Shown piece after piece: positions 51,139 through 59,891 of a DNA stretch of 64,000 nucleotides (position 1 is its first letter; each line of letters starts with the position of its first letter). The stretch spans positions 70,754 to 134,753 of the forward strand of contig JAZQKX010000011.1 of the NCBI GenBank assembly GCA_045542355.1, read 5' to 3'. Below the pieces are notes generated by a model. The model was not told the DNA's origin, ran no database searches, and saw nothing but the letters and a program-made list of their open reading frames with translations. The stretch comes from UMGS1532 sp045542355 (GTDB lineage: Bacteria > Bacillota > Clostridia > Oscillospirales > Acutalibacteraceae). The position numbers and the translations under genes are program-made.

Positions 51139-51678
51139 ATGCGGGTTATTTCAGGTGTTGCTGGAGGCAGACGTCTCGAAGCCCCCAAGGGCGACGATAC
51201 GGTACGCCCCACCACAGACAGAGTTAAAGAAGCTCTTTTCAGTATTTTGAATTTTGACCTGCCCTCAGCACGAGTGCTGGATTTGTTTTCGGGCTCGGGT
51301 CAGTTGGGTATTGAAGCTATAAGCCGAGGCGCAGGGTTTGCCACCTTTGTTGATGCCGACCGTATCTCCTGTGAGCTTACAAAGAGCAATCTTATTACCT
51401 GCGGACTGTTGGAATATGCTAAAATCCACCGTTCCGATTGCTTCGCATATTTAAGCGAAACAACCGAGTTTTTTGATATTGCCTTTGTTGACCCGCCATA
51501 TCATCTGGGGTTATACGACAGGGTTATACCCCAAGTTGCAAAGAAGATGACAGACCGCGGCATCATCACCTGTGAGCATCCCATAGAAATTAAACTACCT
51601 ACCCTTTCGGGATTTAAGGCAAAGGACTATAAATACGGCAAAATCATTGTTACCGTTTTCAGAAAAGAGGTAATATAA
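51139..51678 (+). CDS. rsmD: 16S rRNA guanine-966 N2-methyltransferase RsmD
   Basis: This 179-residue SAM-dependent methyltransferase modifies G966 of 16S rRNA. The start at 51139 (MRVISGVAGGRRLEAP) follows AAAGGA with good spacing and matches the family N-terminus; an ATG at 51115 is eight codons earlier. Motif I is VLDLFSGSGQLGIEAISRGA and the catalytic motif is FVDPPY. A weak TATACT-type -10 precedes it. It stands first in rsmD-coaD-coiled-coil gene, with 1 nt to the coaD TTG start, the conserved rsmD-coaD order. Confidence 0.95.
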   Translation: MRVISGVAGGRRLEAPKGDDTVRPTTDRVKEALFSILNFDLPSARVLDLFSGSGQLGIEAISRGAGFATFVDADRISCELTKSNLITCGLLEYAKIHRSDCFAYLSETTEFFDIAFVDPPYHLGLYDRVIPQVAKKMTDRGIITCEHPIEIKLPTLSGFKAKDYKYGKIIVTVFRKEVI

Positions 51679-51679
51679 A

Positions 51680-52174
51680 TTGAATAATATCACGGCGGTT
51701 TGCCCCGGCAGTTTCGACCCTATAACCGTGGGACATTTAGATATTATAAGGCGCGCCGCAGGTATGTTTTCCAAGGTTATAGTGGTGGTTATGACCAACG
51801 TTTCCAAAAACCCCTGTTTTTCTATGGAAGAACGAATGGAGATGATACGCACCGCCACCAAAGATTTGGATAACGTAGAGGTGGATGCCTCCTCAGGACT
51901 GTTGGCAGATTACTGTCAGTCAAAAAATGCAGGTGCAATAATCAAGGGCTTACGCGCTATGTCGGACTTCGAGTACGAATTCCAGATGGCGCTGACCAAT
52001 AAAAAATTGAATCCCAACATTGAGACCGTTTTCCTCACCACCAGCGCTGAAAATATGTATCTCAGTTCAAGCATGGTAAAGCAGATTGGCGCGATGGGCG
52101 GAGATATAACGGATTTCGTGCCCGTTGAGATTCATGATAAAATTAAAAACCGACTACTCGGAAAGGACGAATAA
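51680..52174 (+). CDS. coaD: Phosphopantetheine adenylyltransferase
   Basis: CoaD makes dephospho-CoA from 4'-phosphopantetheine and ATP. The 164 residues match the family. The nucleotidyl-transferase motif CPGSFDPITVGHLDIIRR is at the N-terminus. GLRAMSDFEYEFQMALTNKKLNP and TTSAENMYLSSSMVKQIG are conserved. The start is TTG, 1 nt after the rsmD stop, with AGAGGTAA about 10 nt upstream; no ATG or GTG lies nearer. It is followed at 3 nt by a coiled-coil gene. Confidence 0.96.
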   Translation: MNNITAVCPGSFDPITVGHLDIIRRAAGMFSKVIVVVMTNVSKNPCFSMEERMEMIRTATKDLDNVEVDASSGLLADYCQSKNAGAIIKGLRAMSDFEYEFQMALTNKKLNPNIETVFLTTSAENMYLSSSMVKQIGAMGGDITDFVPVEIHDKIKNRLLGKDE

Positions 52175-52177
52175 ACT

Positions 52178-52645
52178 ATGAACATGGAAGAATTACTGGA
52201 CCAATTAGACGAAATGCTGGATAAGGGTATCAAAATCCCCGGCAAGAAATCGGTTATTGATGTTGAATCAATCCGCGCGATTGTTGACGACATCCGCCTC
52301 AACATGCCCACCGAAATCAAACAGGCAAGAGGCATTGTAGCCGACAGAGCGCAGATCATAAACGATGCCAAGCGCGAAGCCGATACCATCATCCACAATG
52401 CGGAAACCCGCGCTCAGTCTCTCTGCGCTCAGGAGGAGATTACCCGCATGGCTCAGCAGAAGGCAAGTGAAATCATTGCTGCCGCTCAGTCAAGAAGCAA
52501 GGAAATGCGCAAGGCTGCTCAGGATTTTGTTGACGACATCATGCGCAAATCCGACGAAAGCCTTACCGCAACCCTCACCGAGGTTCGCAGAACCCGCGCT
52601 GCTTTAAAGCAGCAGGCTTCCCCTGTTGTTCCCAAGGCTGAATAA
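52178..52645 (+). CDS. Coiled-coil protein downstream of coaD
   Basis: This 155-residue hydrophilic protein is almost entirely helical, with long Ala/Gln/Glu/Lys/Arg heptad-like runs (TEIKQARGIVADRAQIINDAKREADTIIHNAETRAQSLCAQEEI) similar to the stalk of ATP synthase subunit B/E-type proteins, which may mislead annotation. No catalytic motif is visible. It is present after coaD in other Clostridia, to my recollection. The cell division link proposed for such proteins is not shown here. A bidirectional terminator (52661-52700) follows. Confidence 0.75.
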   Translation: MNMEELLDQLDEMLDKGIKIPGKKSVIDVESIRAIVDDIRLNMPTEIKQARGIVADRAQIINDAKREADTIIHNAETRAQSLCAQEEITRMAQQKASEIIAAAQSRSKEMRKAAQDFVDDIMRKSDESLTATLTEVRRTRAALKQQASPVVPKAE

Positions 52646-52660
52646 AATAAACATTGTATA

Positions 52661-52700
52661 AAAAACCGCCGTGAAGTCAAATGCTTCGCGGCGGTTTTTA
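52661..52700. terminator. Bidirectional terminator between the coiled-coil gene and glgA
   Basis: AAAAACCGCCG and CGGCGGTTTTT form a strong stem with an inner GAAG/CTTC pair and a loop. A- and T-runs flank it, fitting termination of both the plus-strand rsmD operon and the minus-strand glg operon. Confidence 0.9.
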
Positions 52701-52705
52701 TTTAT

Positions 52706-54127
52706 TTAGGTTTCTAACATTCTCTTATAGAGTCCTATATATTCGGTGGCGGAATTGCCCCAGCTATTATCGCACTCCATTGCGCGTTTCACAAGAATAT
52801 TCCAACCCTCGCGATCACGATAGCCCTCGGCGGCACGCCATACGCAATGTGCCATTTCGTGGGCATTATATATGCTGAAAGTAAATCCGTTGCCCTCGCC
52901 AAGACCTGAGTCAGTTATTGTGTCTTTAAGGCCGCCTGTTTCACGGACGATAGGAATTGTTCCATAGCGCAATGCCACCATCTGAGCAAGTCCGCAAGGC
53001 TCTGACTTTGAGGGCATGAGGAATACATCAGCACCTGCATAGATTTTATGAGCCAACGCGGGAATGAAGCCTGTTGTAAGAGAAACCTTATCGGGATATT
53101 TTTCGGCAACATAATGGAAGAAATCCTCAAACTCCTTTTCACCAGAGCCTAAAATCACGAATTGGATATCCCCTGCCAACATATCCTCCATAACGCATTT
53201 TATAAGGTCAACGCCTTTGTGAGAAACAAGGCGGGTAACGATGCCGAAGAGAGGAACATCGTCTCTTTTGGGTAGTCCCAACTCATCCTGAAGTTTGGCT
53301 TTGTTCACAGCCTTACCGCTAAAATCGGAGGCAGAAAAGCTTTTATAAATCATGGGGTCGGTTTCGGGGTTATAAACATCGGTGTCAATTCCGTTTATAA
53401 TACCGCCCAGCTTCCACTCCCTCTCTCTGAGAATTCCGTGAAGACCGTGGGAATATTCCTCGGTTAAAATCTCTCTTGAATATGTGGGGCTTACTGTGCT
53501 GACATAGTCGGCACATTCAATGGCCCCCTTCATAAGATTAACACAGCCACCGTATTCCACATAGTGCTCCGTGCCCTCAGGGAGACCTAAAACATCACCG
53601 ATAACATCCTTTCCATATTGACCCTGATACTGAATATTATGTATTGTAAATAGGGTCTTCATGTTGCAATAAAAGGGGTCGGCGCCGTAATTCAAGGTCT
53701 TAAAGACGGGAATCATTGCGGTCTGCCAATCATTGCAGTGGATGATGTCGGGTTTAAAATCAATGTGCTTCAAAATCTCCAGAACAGCGCGGGAGAAAAA
53801 TGTATATCTCTCGGCATCGTCTAAATAGCCATACAGGGACGGACGCTTGAAATAGTATTCGTTATCTATAAGATAATATGTGACTCTGCCTACCTTGGCT
53901 TCAAAAATTCCGCAATACTGATTGCGCCATGCCACAGGGACCGTGATATTCTTTAAAAAGCGCATTTCAGCCCTTTGCTCTTTGGTAATGCTCCCGTAGA
54001 GGGGCATTATCACCCTGCAACCCACACGGCGATTGCGAAGTGCCTTAGGCAGTGCACCGGCTACATCAGCCAGTCCACCCGTCATGGCAAAGGGGTAGGC
54101 CTCAGCCGAGGCAAATAAAACTCTCAT
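52706..54127 (-). CDS. glgA: Glycogen synthase (ADP-glucose)
   Basis: This 473-residue GT5 enzyme elongates alpha-1,4-glucan from ADP-glucose. The N-terminal domain carries MTGGLADVAGALPKAL, with the Lys-X-Gly-Gly-type motif here modified to MTGGL. Further on are IIHCNDWQTAM, YGKDVIGDVLGLP and ESYSREIL-type segments. The C-terminal GT-B domain has the substrate loop MPSKSEPCGLAQMVALRYG. The canonical KTGG lysine is replaced by Met (MTGG) here, a possible difference in ADP-glucose handling. It is the last of glgC-glgD-glgA, 37 nt after glgD. Confidence 0.95.
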   Translation of the reverse strand: MRVLFASAEAYPFAMTGGLADVAGALPKALRNRRVGCRVIMPLYGSITKEQRAEMRFLKNITVPVAWRNQYCGIFEAKVGRVTYYLIDNEYYFKRPSLYGYLDDAERYTFFSRAVLEILKHIDFKPDIIHCNDWQTAMIPVFKTLNYGADPFYCNMKTLFTIHNIQYQGQYGKDVIGDVLGLPEGTEHYVEYGGCVNLMKGAIECADYVSTVSPTYSREILTEEYSHGLHGILREREWKLGGIINGIDTDVYNPETDPMIYKSFSASDFSGKAVNKAKLQDELGLPKRDDVPLFGIVTRLVSHKGVDLIKCVMEDMLAGDIQFVILGSGEKEFEDFFHYVAEKYPDKVSLTTGFIPALAHKIYAGADVFLMPSKSEPCGLAQMVALRYGTIPIVRETGGLKDTITDSGLGEGNGFTFSIYNAHEMAHCVWRAAEGYRDREGWNILVKRAMECDNSWGNSATEYIGLYKRMLET

Positions 54128-54164
54128 TATTTTTACTCCTAACTTGAAATTAACTCAACAGCTA

Positions 54165-55283
54165 TTAAATACTTGTGCCTTTTTTAATTATATAGTGGCA
54201 ACCTTCGGCTCCGCGAAGCTGAGTTCCGTCGGACACAGAAACATCCTTATCGGCGGTTACATATTGAATATCACAATCCTCACCGATTACGCAGGACTGC
54301 ATAACAATACAGTCGCGAAGATTGGTATTCTTTCCAACCTTAACGCCGCGGAAGAGTATGCAATTCTCAACACTTCCCTCAATAACACAGCCGTCACCTA
54401 TGAGAGAATTTTTAACCGAACTATCAAGTCCGTATTTAGCGGGCATATCGTCGCGGGTTTTGGTGTAGATAGGACGCTTGGGGTTGAACAAATCACGCCG
54501 CACCTCTGCAGTAAGCACTGCCATGTTGGCATCTGCATATGCCTTTATACCGTCAATAGTCTGGGCGAAGCCTTCAACCTTGTAGCCCATAATCTTCAAG
54601 GTGTCGCTGTTGGCTTGAAGAACACCTCTGCCGATGCTGGTGTAACCACGCTCCATAGCCTTTACGCTGAGTTCGATAAGCTGGTCACGGCGGAAAATCA
54701 TGAGTCCGATACCATAGTCACACTCGGCACCTGTATCCACCGAAACCAATATTTCCTTTGCCGTTCCGTTGGTATCAAGTTCTAAAACGGTGTGGGGTTT
54801 ATGATATTTGGGCAGAGCGCCGTGCTTATATGCAACGGTGACATCCGCCTCCTCCTTTATATGACGCTCAAACATATCTGCAATGTCGATATTGCAAATT
54901 ACGTCTGCATCGCAAAGAATTACATATTCCTCACGGCTTTTCTTAAGATAATCACTAACATTGAGCACAGCCTCGATATGGCCCTTATATGCTCCGCCGC
55001 CACCTGCGATAAAAGGAGGCAGAAAAGAAAGTCCACCCTGTTTACGGTCTAAATCCCAGGGTTTACCCGAGCCGATATGATCCATAAGAGAACGGTAGTT
55101 GGAACGGGGTATGACACCCACCTTGCCTACACCTGCGTTGACCAGATTGGAAAGATGGAAATCTATTATACGATATCTGCCACCAAAGGGTACCGAGCCC
55201 ATAGAACGGTATTCGGTAAGCTCAGGCAATGCTTCGTCGTTGGAATTGCTAAATACTAATGCTAATGCGTTGTTTGCTCTCAT
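54165..55283 (-). CDS. glgD: GlgD, ADP-glucose pyrophosphorylase second subunit
   Basis: This 372-residue protein belongs to the ADP-glucose pyrophosphorylase family but is the GlgD type, which is often inactive alone and modulates GlgC in Firmicutes. It retains the Asp/Arg region DLDRKQGGLSFLPP and C-terminal left-handed beta-helix repeats (about 270-372: NSLIGDGCVIEGSVENCILF). The N-terminal loop GGxGxRL of GlgC is degenerate (ALVFSNSNDEALPELTEYRSMG), consistent with a catalytically poor subunit. It is 13 nt upstream of glgA-side sequence and follows glgC by 13 nt. Expected to form a GlgC/GlgD complex. Confidence 0.93.
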   Translation of the reverse strand: MRANNALALVFSNSNDEALPELTEYRSMGSVPFGGRYRIIDFHLSNLVNAGVGKVGVIPRSNYRSLMDHIGSGKPWDLDRKQGGLSFLPPFIAGGGGAYKGHIEAVLNVSDYLKKSREEYVILCDADVICNIDIADMFERHIKEEADVTVAYKHGALPKYHKPHTVLELDTNGTAKEILVSVDTGAECDYGIGLMIFRRDQLIELSVKAMERGYTSIGRGVLQANSDTLKIMGYKVEGFAQTIDGIKAYADANMAVLTAEVRRDLFNPKRPIYTKTRDDMPAKYGLDSSVKNSLIGDGCVIEGSVENCILFRGVKVGKNTNLRDCIVMQSCVIGEDCDIQYVTADKDVSVSDGTQLRGAEGCHYIIKKGTSI

Positions 55284-55296
55284 TACTGTGCCCTCC

Positions 55297-56490
55297 TCAA
55301 CTTTCTGCGCCTATCATTTCGCAGGGCGCTACCTTACCGCCATCGTCTATTACAGCTTCGGGACCTACCACCGCAACGCCCCATTCTCCGCTGTATTCCT
55401 CGGGGCTTTCGCCAACCTGCGCGCCCTCGCCAACAACGGCCTTTTCGCCTACAATGGCATATTTAACCTTAGCGCCCTTTTTAATAACCGCACCGGGCAT
55501 AATGAGAGAGTCGAGAATTTCCGCTCCCTCCTCAACGATACAGTTTTCAAAAAGGATGGAGAACTCCACATTACCCTCTACCTCGCAGCCGTCGGTAATC
55601 AAAGAATTCTGAACTTCTGCAGAAGACGAAATATACTGTGGCGGTGTGGGAGATGTGCGGGAATAAATGCGCCACTTTTTATCGGAAAGGTCTATTTTTA
55701 CCTTTGGACTCAGCAGGTCGAGATTGGCCTCCCAAAGAGAGTCAATCGTTCCAACGTCTTTCCAATAGTCGTTATATCTATATACAATCATCTTCTCGTC
55801 GTTGCCCAACATCAGAGGAATTATATCCTTACCAAAGTCGTTGGAAGAATCAGGATTTTGCTCATCGGTCTCTAAGTAATATCTCATCTTCTTCCAATCA
55901 AAAATATAGATACCCATAGATGCAAGATTACTCTTAGGATTCTTAGGCTTCTCCTCGAATTCATAAATTGTTCCGTCTGGGTTGGCATTCATAATACCAA
56001 AACGGGAAGCCTCCTCTGTAGGCACCTCCAAAACCGCGATGGTACAAGCGGCATTATTCTCTTTATGGTGCTTGAGCATATCGGCATAGTCCATTTTATA
56101 AATATGGTCACCCGAAAGCACCAGCACATATTCTGGGTCGTATCTGTCGATAAATCTTATGTTCTGATAGATTGCATTTGCAGTACCCTTATACCAATCT
56201 GCGCTTTTGGACTGCTGATAAGGAGGCAAAACATGCACACCTCCGTCGGAACGGTCCAAATCCCAAGGTTTTCCAGAGCCTATGTAATCGTTAAGCTCCA
56301 AGGGCTGATACTGGGTAAGCACACCCACCGTTGTGATGCCTGAGTTAATGCAGTTTGATAGGGGGAAGTCTATTATACGGTATTTTCCGCCATAGGGAAC
56401 GGCAGGCTTGGCAATATTTTGAGTTAAAACTCCCAAGCGGCTACCCTGTCCACCTGCCAACAGCATTGCTACGCATTCTGTTTTTTTCAA
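55297..56490 (-). CDS. glgC: Glucose-1-phosphate adenylyltransferase
   Basis: GlgC makes ADP-glucose, the committed step of glycogen synthesis. The 397 residues show an intact nucleotidyltransferase loop LAGGQGSRLGVLTQNIAKPAVPYGGKYRIIDF, substrate motif DLDRSDGGVHVLPPYQ and LSGDHIYKMDY. A C-terminal beta-helix follows with AEVQNSLITDGCEVEGNVEFSILFENCIVEEGAEI. The first gene of glgC-glgD-glgA, behind a TTGAAA-17-TAGAAT promoter. glgB and glgP are not in the window. Confidence 0.96.
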   Translation of the reverse strand: MKKTECVAMLLAGGQGSRLGVLTQNIAKPAVPYGGKYRIIDFPLSNCINSGITTVGVLTQYQPLELNDYIGSGKPWDLDRSDGGVHVLPPYQQSKSADWYKGTANAIYQNIRFIDRYDPEYVLVLSGDHIYKMDYADMLKHHKENNAACTIAVLEVPTEEASRFGIMNANPDGTIYEFEEKPKNPKSNLASMGIYIFDWKKMRYYLETDEQNPDSSNDFGKDIIPLMLGNDEKMIVYRYNDYWKDVGTIDSLWEANLDLLSPKVKIDLSDKKWRIYSRTSPTPPQYISSSAEVQNSLITDGCEVEGNVEFSILFENCIVEEGAEILDSLIMPGAVIKKGAKVKYAIVGEKAVVGEGAQVGESPEEYSGEWGVAVVGPEAVIDDGGKVAPCEMIGAES

Positions 56491-56587
56491 AATTTATCAC
56501 TCCATCTTCAGAAAATTATATCTTTTAAACATATGAGACAGGCCTGATTTTTATGAAGCAGTCTGTCACGTTACCCCTTACAGTACT

Positions 56588-56616
56588 ATTCTAACAAATT
56601 TATTAAACTATTTCAA
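56588..56616 (-). promoter_or_regulatory. Sigma-A promoter of the glg operon
   Basis: Reading leftward, TTGAAA at 56611-56616, a 17-nt spacer and TAGAAT at 56588-56593, about 90 nt upstream of glgC. A long leader containing a C-rich/G-rich region follows, which may fold. Confidence 0.7.
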
Positions 56617-56707
56617 GAGTGTTTTTTGTTATAATTAAATTATTTCTACCAAATTTTAATGTCGATTTTTGGTGAACTTTCATAAATGTAGAGCGTTCTA
56701 ACAGAAA

Positions 56708-56738
56708 TGTATAAAATTTAAATCTTAGTGACATAATT
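56708..56738 (+). promoter_or_regulatory. Sigma-G/F-like promoter of spoVAE
   Basis: TGTATA at 56708-56713, an 18-nt spacer and CATAATT at 56732-56738 resemble the sigma-G consensus (TGAATA, 17-18 nt, CATACTA). The predicted start is close to the ribosome binding site AAAGGGG, so the leader is very short. Forespore expression fits SpoVA function. Confidence 0.55.
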
Positions 56739-56760
56739 GAATTGAAAGGGGTGCAAGAAA

Positions 56761-57126
56761 ATGGAACTGCTAAAGGACTGCGGATTGGCGTTTTTGTTTG
56801 GTGGAGTTTTATGCGTTATAGGTCAGGTTTTTATTGACCTTACAAAGCTGACCCCTGCCAGAATTCTGGTTTGCTATGTGACTGCAGGTGTTATTTTAGG
56901 AGCGCTTGGAATATATAAACCTCTGGTGGAGATTTTCGGTTGCGGAGCCACAGTCCCACTTACAGGCTTTGGATTTACACTTGCAAAAGGTGTTAAGGAA
57001 GCCGTGGAGGAATTGGGACTTTTAGGAGCTCTGACAGGTGGTATGACCGGAGCTGCTGCAGGGATCACTGCTGCCGTTTTATTTGGCTTCATCGCAGCTC
57101 TCGTTTCTAAACCAAAAATCAAATAA
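56761..57126 (+). CDS. spoVAE: Stage V sporulation protein AE
   Basis: SpoVAE belongs to the SpoVA complex, which moves dipicolinic acid into the forespore and out at germination. The 121-residue protein has 3-4 hydrophobic segments and the family sequence AFLFGGVLCVIGQVFIDLTKLTPARILVCYVTAGVILGALGIY and GCGATVPLTGFGFTLAKGVKEAVEELG. It stands alone here: spoVAC and spoVAD, usually adjacent, are not in the window. A sigma-G-like promoter (56708-56738) and a terminator shared with the next gene (57141-57178) support a single-gene unit. Confidence 0.9.
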   Translation: MELLKDCGLAFLFGGVLCVIGQVFIDLTKLTPARILVCYVTAGVILGALGIYKPLVEIFGCGATVPLTGFGFTLAKGVKEAVEELGLLGALTGGMTGAAAGITAAVLFGFIAALVSKPKIK

Positions 57127-57140
57127 TATCACATCTATGC

Positions 57141-57178
57141 ATAGAGGACACCTTGAAATATATAAAGATGTCCTCTAT
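57141..57178. terminator. Bidirectional terminator between spoVAE and the MBL-repeat gene
   Basis: Arms ATAGAGGACA and TGTCCTCTAT, with further partial pairing inward, lie between the convergent stop codons and are followed by TTTGTT. Confidence 0.75.
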
Positions 57179-57181
57179 TTG

Positions 57182-59053
57182 TTATTTCTTTAGCTTTCCA
57201 TTTTTAGCAAACTTGTATGTTTTACCTTTGATTTTCTTGGTGCCTGTGACTCTATAACCGTTTTTATCAAAATAGTATTTAGCTTTACCTATCTTCTTCC
57301 AGCCCGTGGTTACAACTCCATTCTTTTGAAAATAGCGGTATTTTTTGCCGAACTTTTTCCAGCCCTTTGTATTATAACGATAGGAGCCCTTACCACTCTT
57401 AACCATATAATACTTTTTACCGCCGATGGTTTTAAGCCCTGTTTTGGTGTAGGAATAGCCTGTGGACTTACTAAAGTAGTAATACTTGCCCTTAATCTTT
57501 TTCCATCCTGTATACATCACTCCGTCCGAGCCAAAATAACGGTATTTCTTACCAAATTTTTTCCAGCCCGAGGTGTACATATATGCGGCTCTTTTCTTTT
57601 CAATAAAGTAGTAGGTCTTCTTTCCTATTTTTTTAAGCCCTACCTCGCGGTATCCGGTTTTGGGGTTAAAATAATATTTCTTGTCTCCCAGTTTAAACCA
57701 GCCTGTTTTCATCGCACCATCGGCACCGAAATAGCGGTATTCTTTCACACCTTTATTGGTATAACTAAGCCAACCGCCTCTCCTGACAGCGCCGTTTTCA
57801 TTGAGCGCATAATACTTACCTCCGATTTCAGTTAGTTTCCATGCCTCGTCGCCCAGTAACCTGAGCCCAGATGATGCGTCGAAATAAAAGGTGTTACCGT
57901 TTATTTCTCTGAAACCAACATACATTTCTCCGCTTTCCTCAAAGGCTCTCATACCGCCGTCCATCCTGCGCCACGGCTTATAAACACCATCTTCGTAGTC
58001 ACCGATTATCATACATCCGCCATTGCCAAAATGGTATTTTTTGCCGTTAACAGTCTGGATACCCTTTAGGGTTTTTCCATCTTTAACATAGAACTTATTG
58101 TACTTTCCGTCGTTACCAAAGCCTCCCGCCAAGGAAACCCAACCTGTGAGCTCTGTATTACCCTTATAGGATTTCATGTAACTTCCGTCTGTTTTGAATC
58201 CGAAGGTTGCTTTTTCGTCCCCCACCATATAGACGATTCCGTATTCCGACGCGTTTTTTCTGGTAGAGTAAATTTGATAGCCTCGGCTGGGTGCATAACT
58301 ATAATCAGGTGACACAGCATCAAGAAATCCCTTTGTGGAGGAAGTTGTTACGCCGTGATGCGCCAACTTAAGAACTTCTGAATTGAGTTCACCTTTCTTG
58401 TAATATTTTACAAGATTATTTTCCTCTACTGCCTCTATATCTCCTGTTGTGAGGAAATCAATATCTCCGCAGGTGAATTTGGTTGTGAGAGAGTAATTGT
58501 TGAGATACGAACGAAGAATTTCCGCATCGTCCGAAGCATCACTACTTTCAAACTGAGAAACAGTGTAGTTTCCTACAGGTCCGAGAACCTCGGCAGTACA
58601 ACCGTGATAGCTGAACTTGCTTCCCTTTTTGAGGAAAGCCACATTCGAAGCTCCCGAATCCTCATAAAGCTTTTCGAGGAAATACTCCTGATGCTCATAC
58701 TCACTTCCTATAGATGAATGAGGAAGATATATTGTACCAACCGAAATATTGGTGCAATCACCGATTTCGGCAACTCCGCCATAGTGGTCGGGATGCAGGT
58801 GACTGATATATATATCCAGTTTTTTTACACCGTAATTTTTGAGATGTGTAATCAATTCAGTGGAGGAGTCTTTATCGCCTGTGTCTATAAGCAACCAGTT
58901 GCCCGAAAGTTTGAGCAGGGTGCTGTCACCGGCTACACTCAGATTAAGTCCGTAGATTTCCATATAGTCGGCTTTGGCAGCCGAAACCTGCGGTACAGAC
59001 ACAATAGAGAAGAGCATGGTCAATGTCAAAACCAAGGAAAACAATCTTTTCAT
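57182..59053 (-). CDS. Secreted MBL-fold protein with C-terminal wall-binding repeats
   Basis: This 623-residue protein has a signal peptide (about 1-25, ending near VSAAK). A metallo-beta-lactamase-fold domain spans about 30-275 and about 18-20-residue aromatic/Lys-rich repeats fill the region from about 300 to 623. The MBL zinc motif is SHLHPDHYGGV (HxHxDH), followed by TGDIEA (Asp) and LAHHGV (His), the ComEC-like set. The repeats (GWKKFGKKYRYF, GWKKIKGKYYYF, GLKTIGGKKYYM) resemble choline-binding/glucan-binding type modules of surface proteins. It is probably exported and held on the wall. Known relatives of this design include phosphorylcholine esterase; the substrate here is unknown. 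AAGGAG precedes the ATG. Confidence 0.8.
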   Translation of the reverse strand: MKRLFSLVLTLTMLFSIVSVPQVSAAKADYMEIYGLNLSVAGDSTLLKLSGNWLLIDTGDKDSSTELITHLKNYGVKKLDIYISHLHPDHYGGVAEIGDCTNISVGTIYLPHSSIGSEYEHQEYFLEKLYEDSGASNVAFLKKGSKFSYHGCTAEVLGPVGNYTVSQFESSDASDDAEILRSYLNNYSLTTKFTCGDIDFLTTGDIEAVEENNLVKYYKKGELNSEVLKLAHHGVTTSSTKGFLDAVSPDYSYAPSRGYQIYSTRKNASEYGIVYMVGDEKATFGFKTDGSYMKSYKGNTELTGWVSLAGGFGNDGKYNKFYVKDGKTLKGIQTVNGKKYHFGNGGCMIIGDYEDGVYKPWRRMDGGMRAFEESGEMYVGFREINGNTFYFDASSGLRLLGDEAWKLTEIGGKYYALNENGAVRRGGWLSYTNKGVKEYRYFGADGAMKTGWFKLGDKKYYFNPKTGYREVGLKKIGKKTYYFIEKKRAAYMYTSGWKKFGKKYRYFGSDGVMYTGWKKIKGKYYYFSKSTGYSYTKTGLKTIGGKKYYMVKSGKGSYRYNTKGWKKFGKKYRYFQKNGVVTTGWKKIGKAKYYFDKNGYRVTGTKKIKGKTYKFAKNGKLKK

Positions 59054-59087
59054 GCTAACTCTCCTTTTAATTTTATTCGTGCAGTTT

Positions 59088-59891
59088 TTAATCGAGATTC
59101 AGTTTTCTTTTCATCAACTGATTGCAAAGAATAAAAGCACCAACTGAAAAAATCGAGTAAATTATAATGGTGAGAATATTGCTTGTAAGCATGTACTCGG
59201 CTGTGTCACTTCCCTGCATGAGCAAGGTGGTGGGTATCAATTCAGCAAGTGTGCTGAAAATTGAAACTATCATATTAATCCCATAATAAACGCCTATTGC
59301 AACCAATATCTTGTTTTTACGGGTCAGCACGGCGGCAAGAGTTATGGAAAGATAGATAAGCAAGAATGAGAATATAGTCGAAACCAGCCCATTAATTACA
59401 GCGACAATCACATGAACAGCGGTGATATTCGCACCTAAATATCCAATGAATTCACTAATATAACTTAACCATTCGGAGTTTATAATTTCCTTGCCACTTC
59501 CGAAAAAGAGGATTATCCCTGCGCACAGCGCAGCGCTCATCACTGAAATCACCGTCCATACAGTGGCAGTTATCAGTTTTGAAGTTATCAGTGTGCTGGG
59601 TTTTACAGGCAATGTGAAGGTAAGGTAGCCTTCGTCGGTAAAGAGGTTTGTGTAAAACCTATGCAAAAGCAGAATCCACACAACAACCATGTATGCGAAA
59701 ATCGCAATAAAGGCGGCGACAACACAGGTGATGCAGATTGCTATAGGAAATCCCGAGGCATTGTCAGGGGCTATTACCGTCACCTTTAATGCCACGGCAC
59801 CCAAAACGGCGGTGACGAATATAATCGCGGTTAGAGGCAGAGCCAGTCGGGAAATCGACTTCATATCATATTTTATCAATCTTCCTAACAT
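59088..59891 (-). CDS. ABC-2-type permease
   Basis: This 267-residue membrane protein has about six TM helices (LALPLTAIIFVTAVLGAVALKV; IAICITCVVAAFIAIFAYMVVVWILLLHRFY; LITATVWTVISVMSAALCAGIILFF; VHVIVAVINGLVSTIFSFLLIYL; a helix near NKILVAIGVYYGINMIVSIF; and the C-terminal IIIYSIFSVGAFILCNQL). The conserved FTLPVKPSTLITSKLI, a cytoplasmic coupling-type loop, fits the ABC-2 type. It overlaps the ATPase gene by 7 nt and forms a two-gene exporter or sensor. The substrate is unknown. Confidence 0.85.
   Translation of the reverse strand: MLGRLIKYDMKSISRLALPLTAIIFVTAVLGAVALKVTVIAPDNASGFPIAICITCVVAAFIAIFAYMVVVWILLLHRFYTNLFTDEGYLTFTLPVKPSTLITSKLITATVWTVISVMSAALCAGIILFFGSGKEIINSEWLSYISEFIGYLGANITAVHVIVAVINGLVSTIFSFLLIYLSITLAAVLTRKNKILVAIGVYYGINMIVSIFSTLAELIPTTLLMQGSDTAEYMLTSNILTIIIYSIFSVGAFILCNQLMKRKLNLD

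Noticed and set aside
55099..55875. Plus-strand open frame (258 codons) spanning the glgD/glgC junction
   Set aside because: Antisense to two conserved genes with no RBS or domain; the glg reading is unambiguous.
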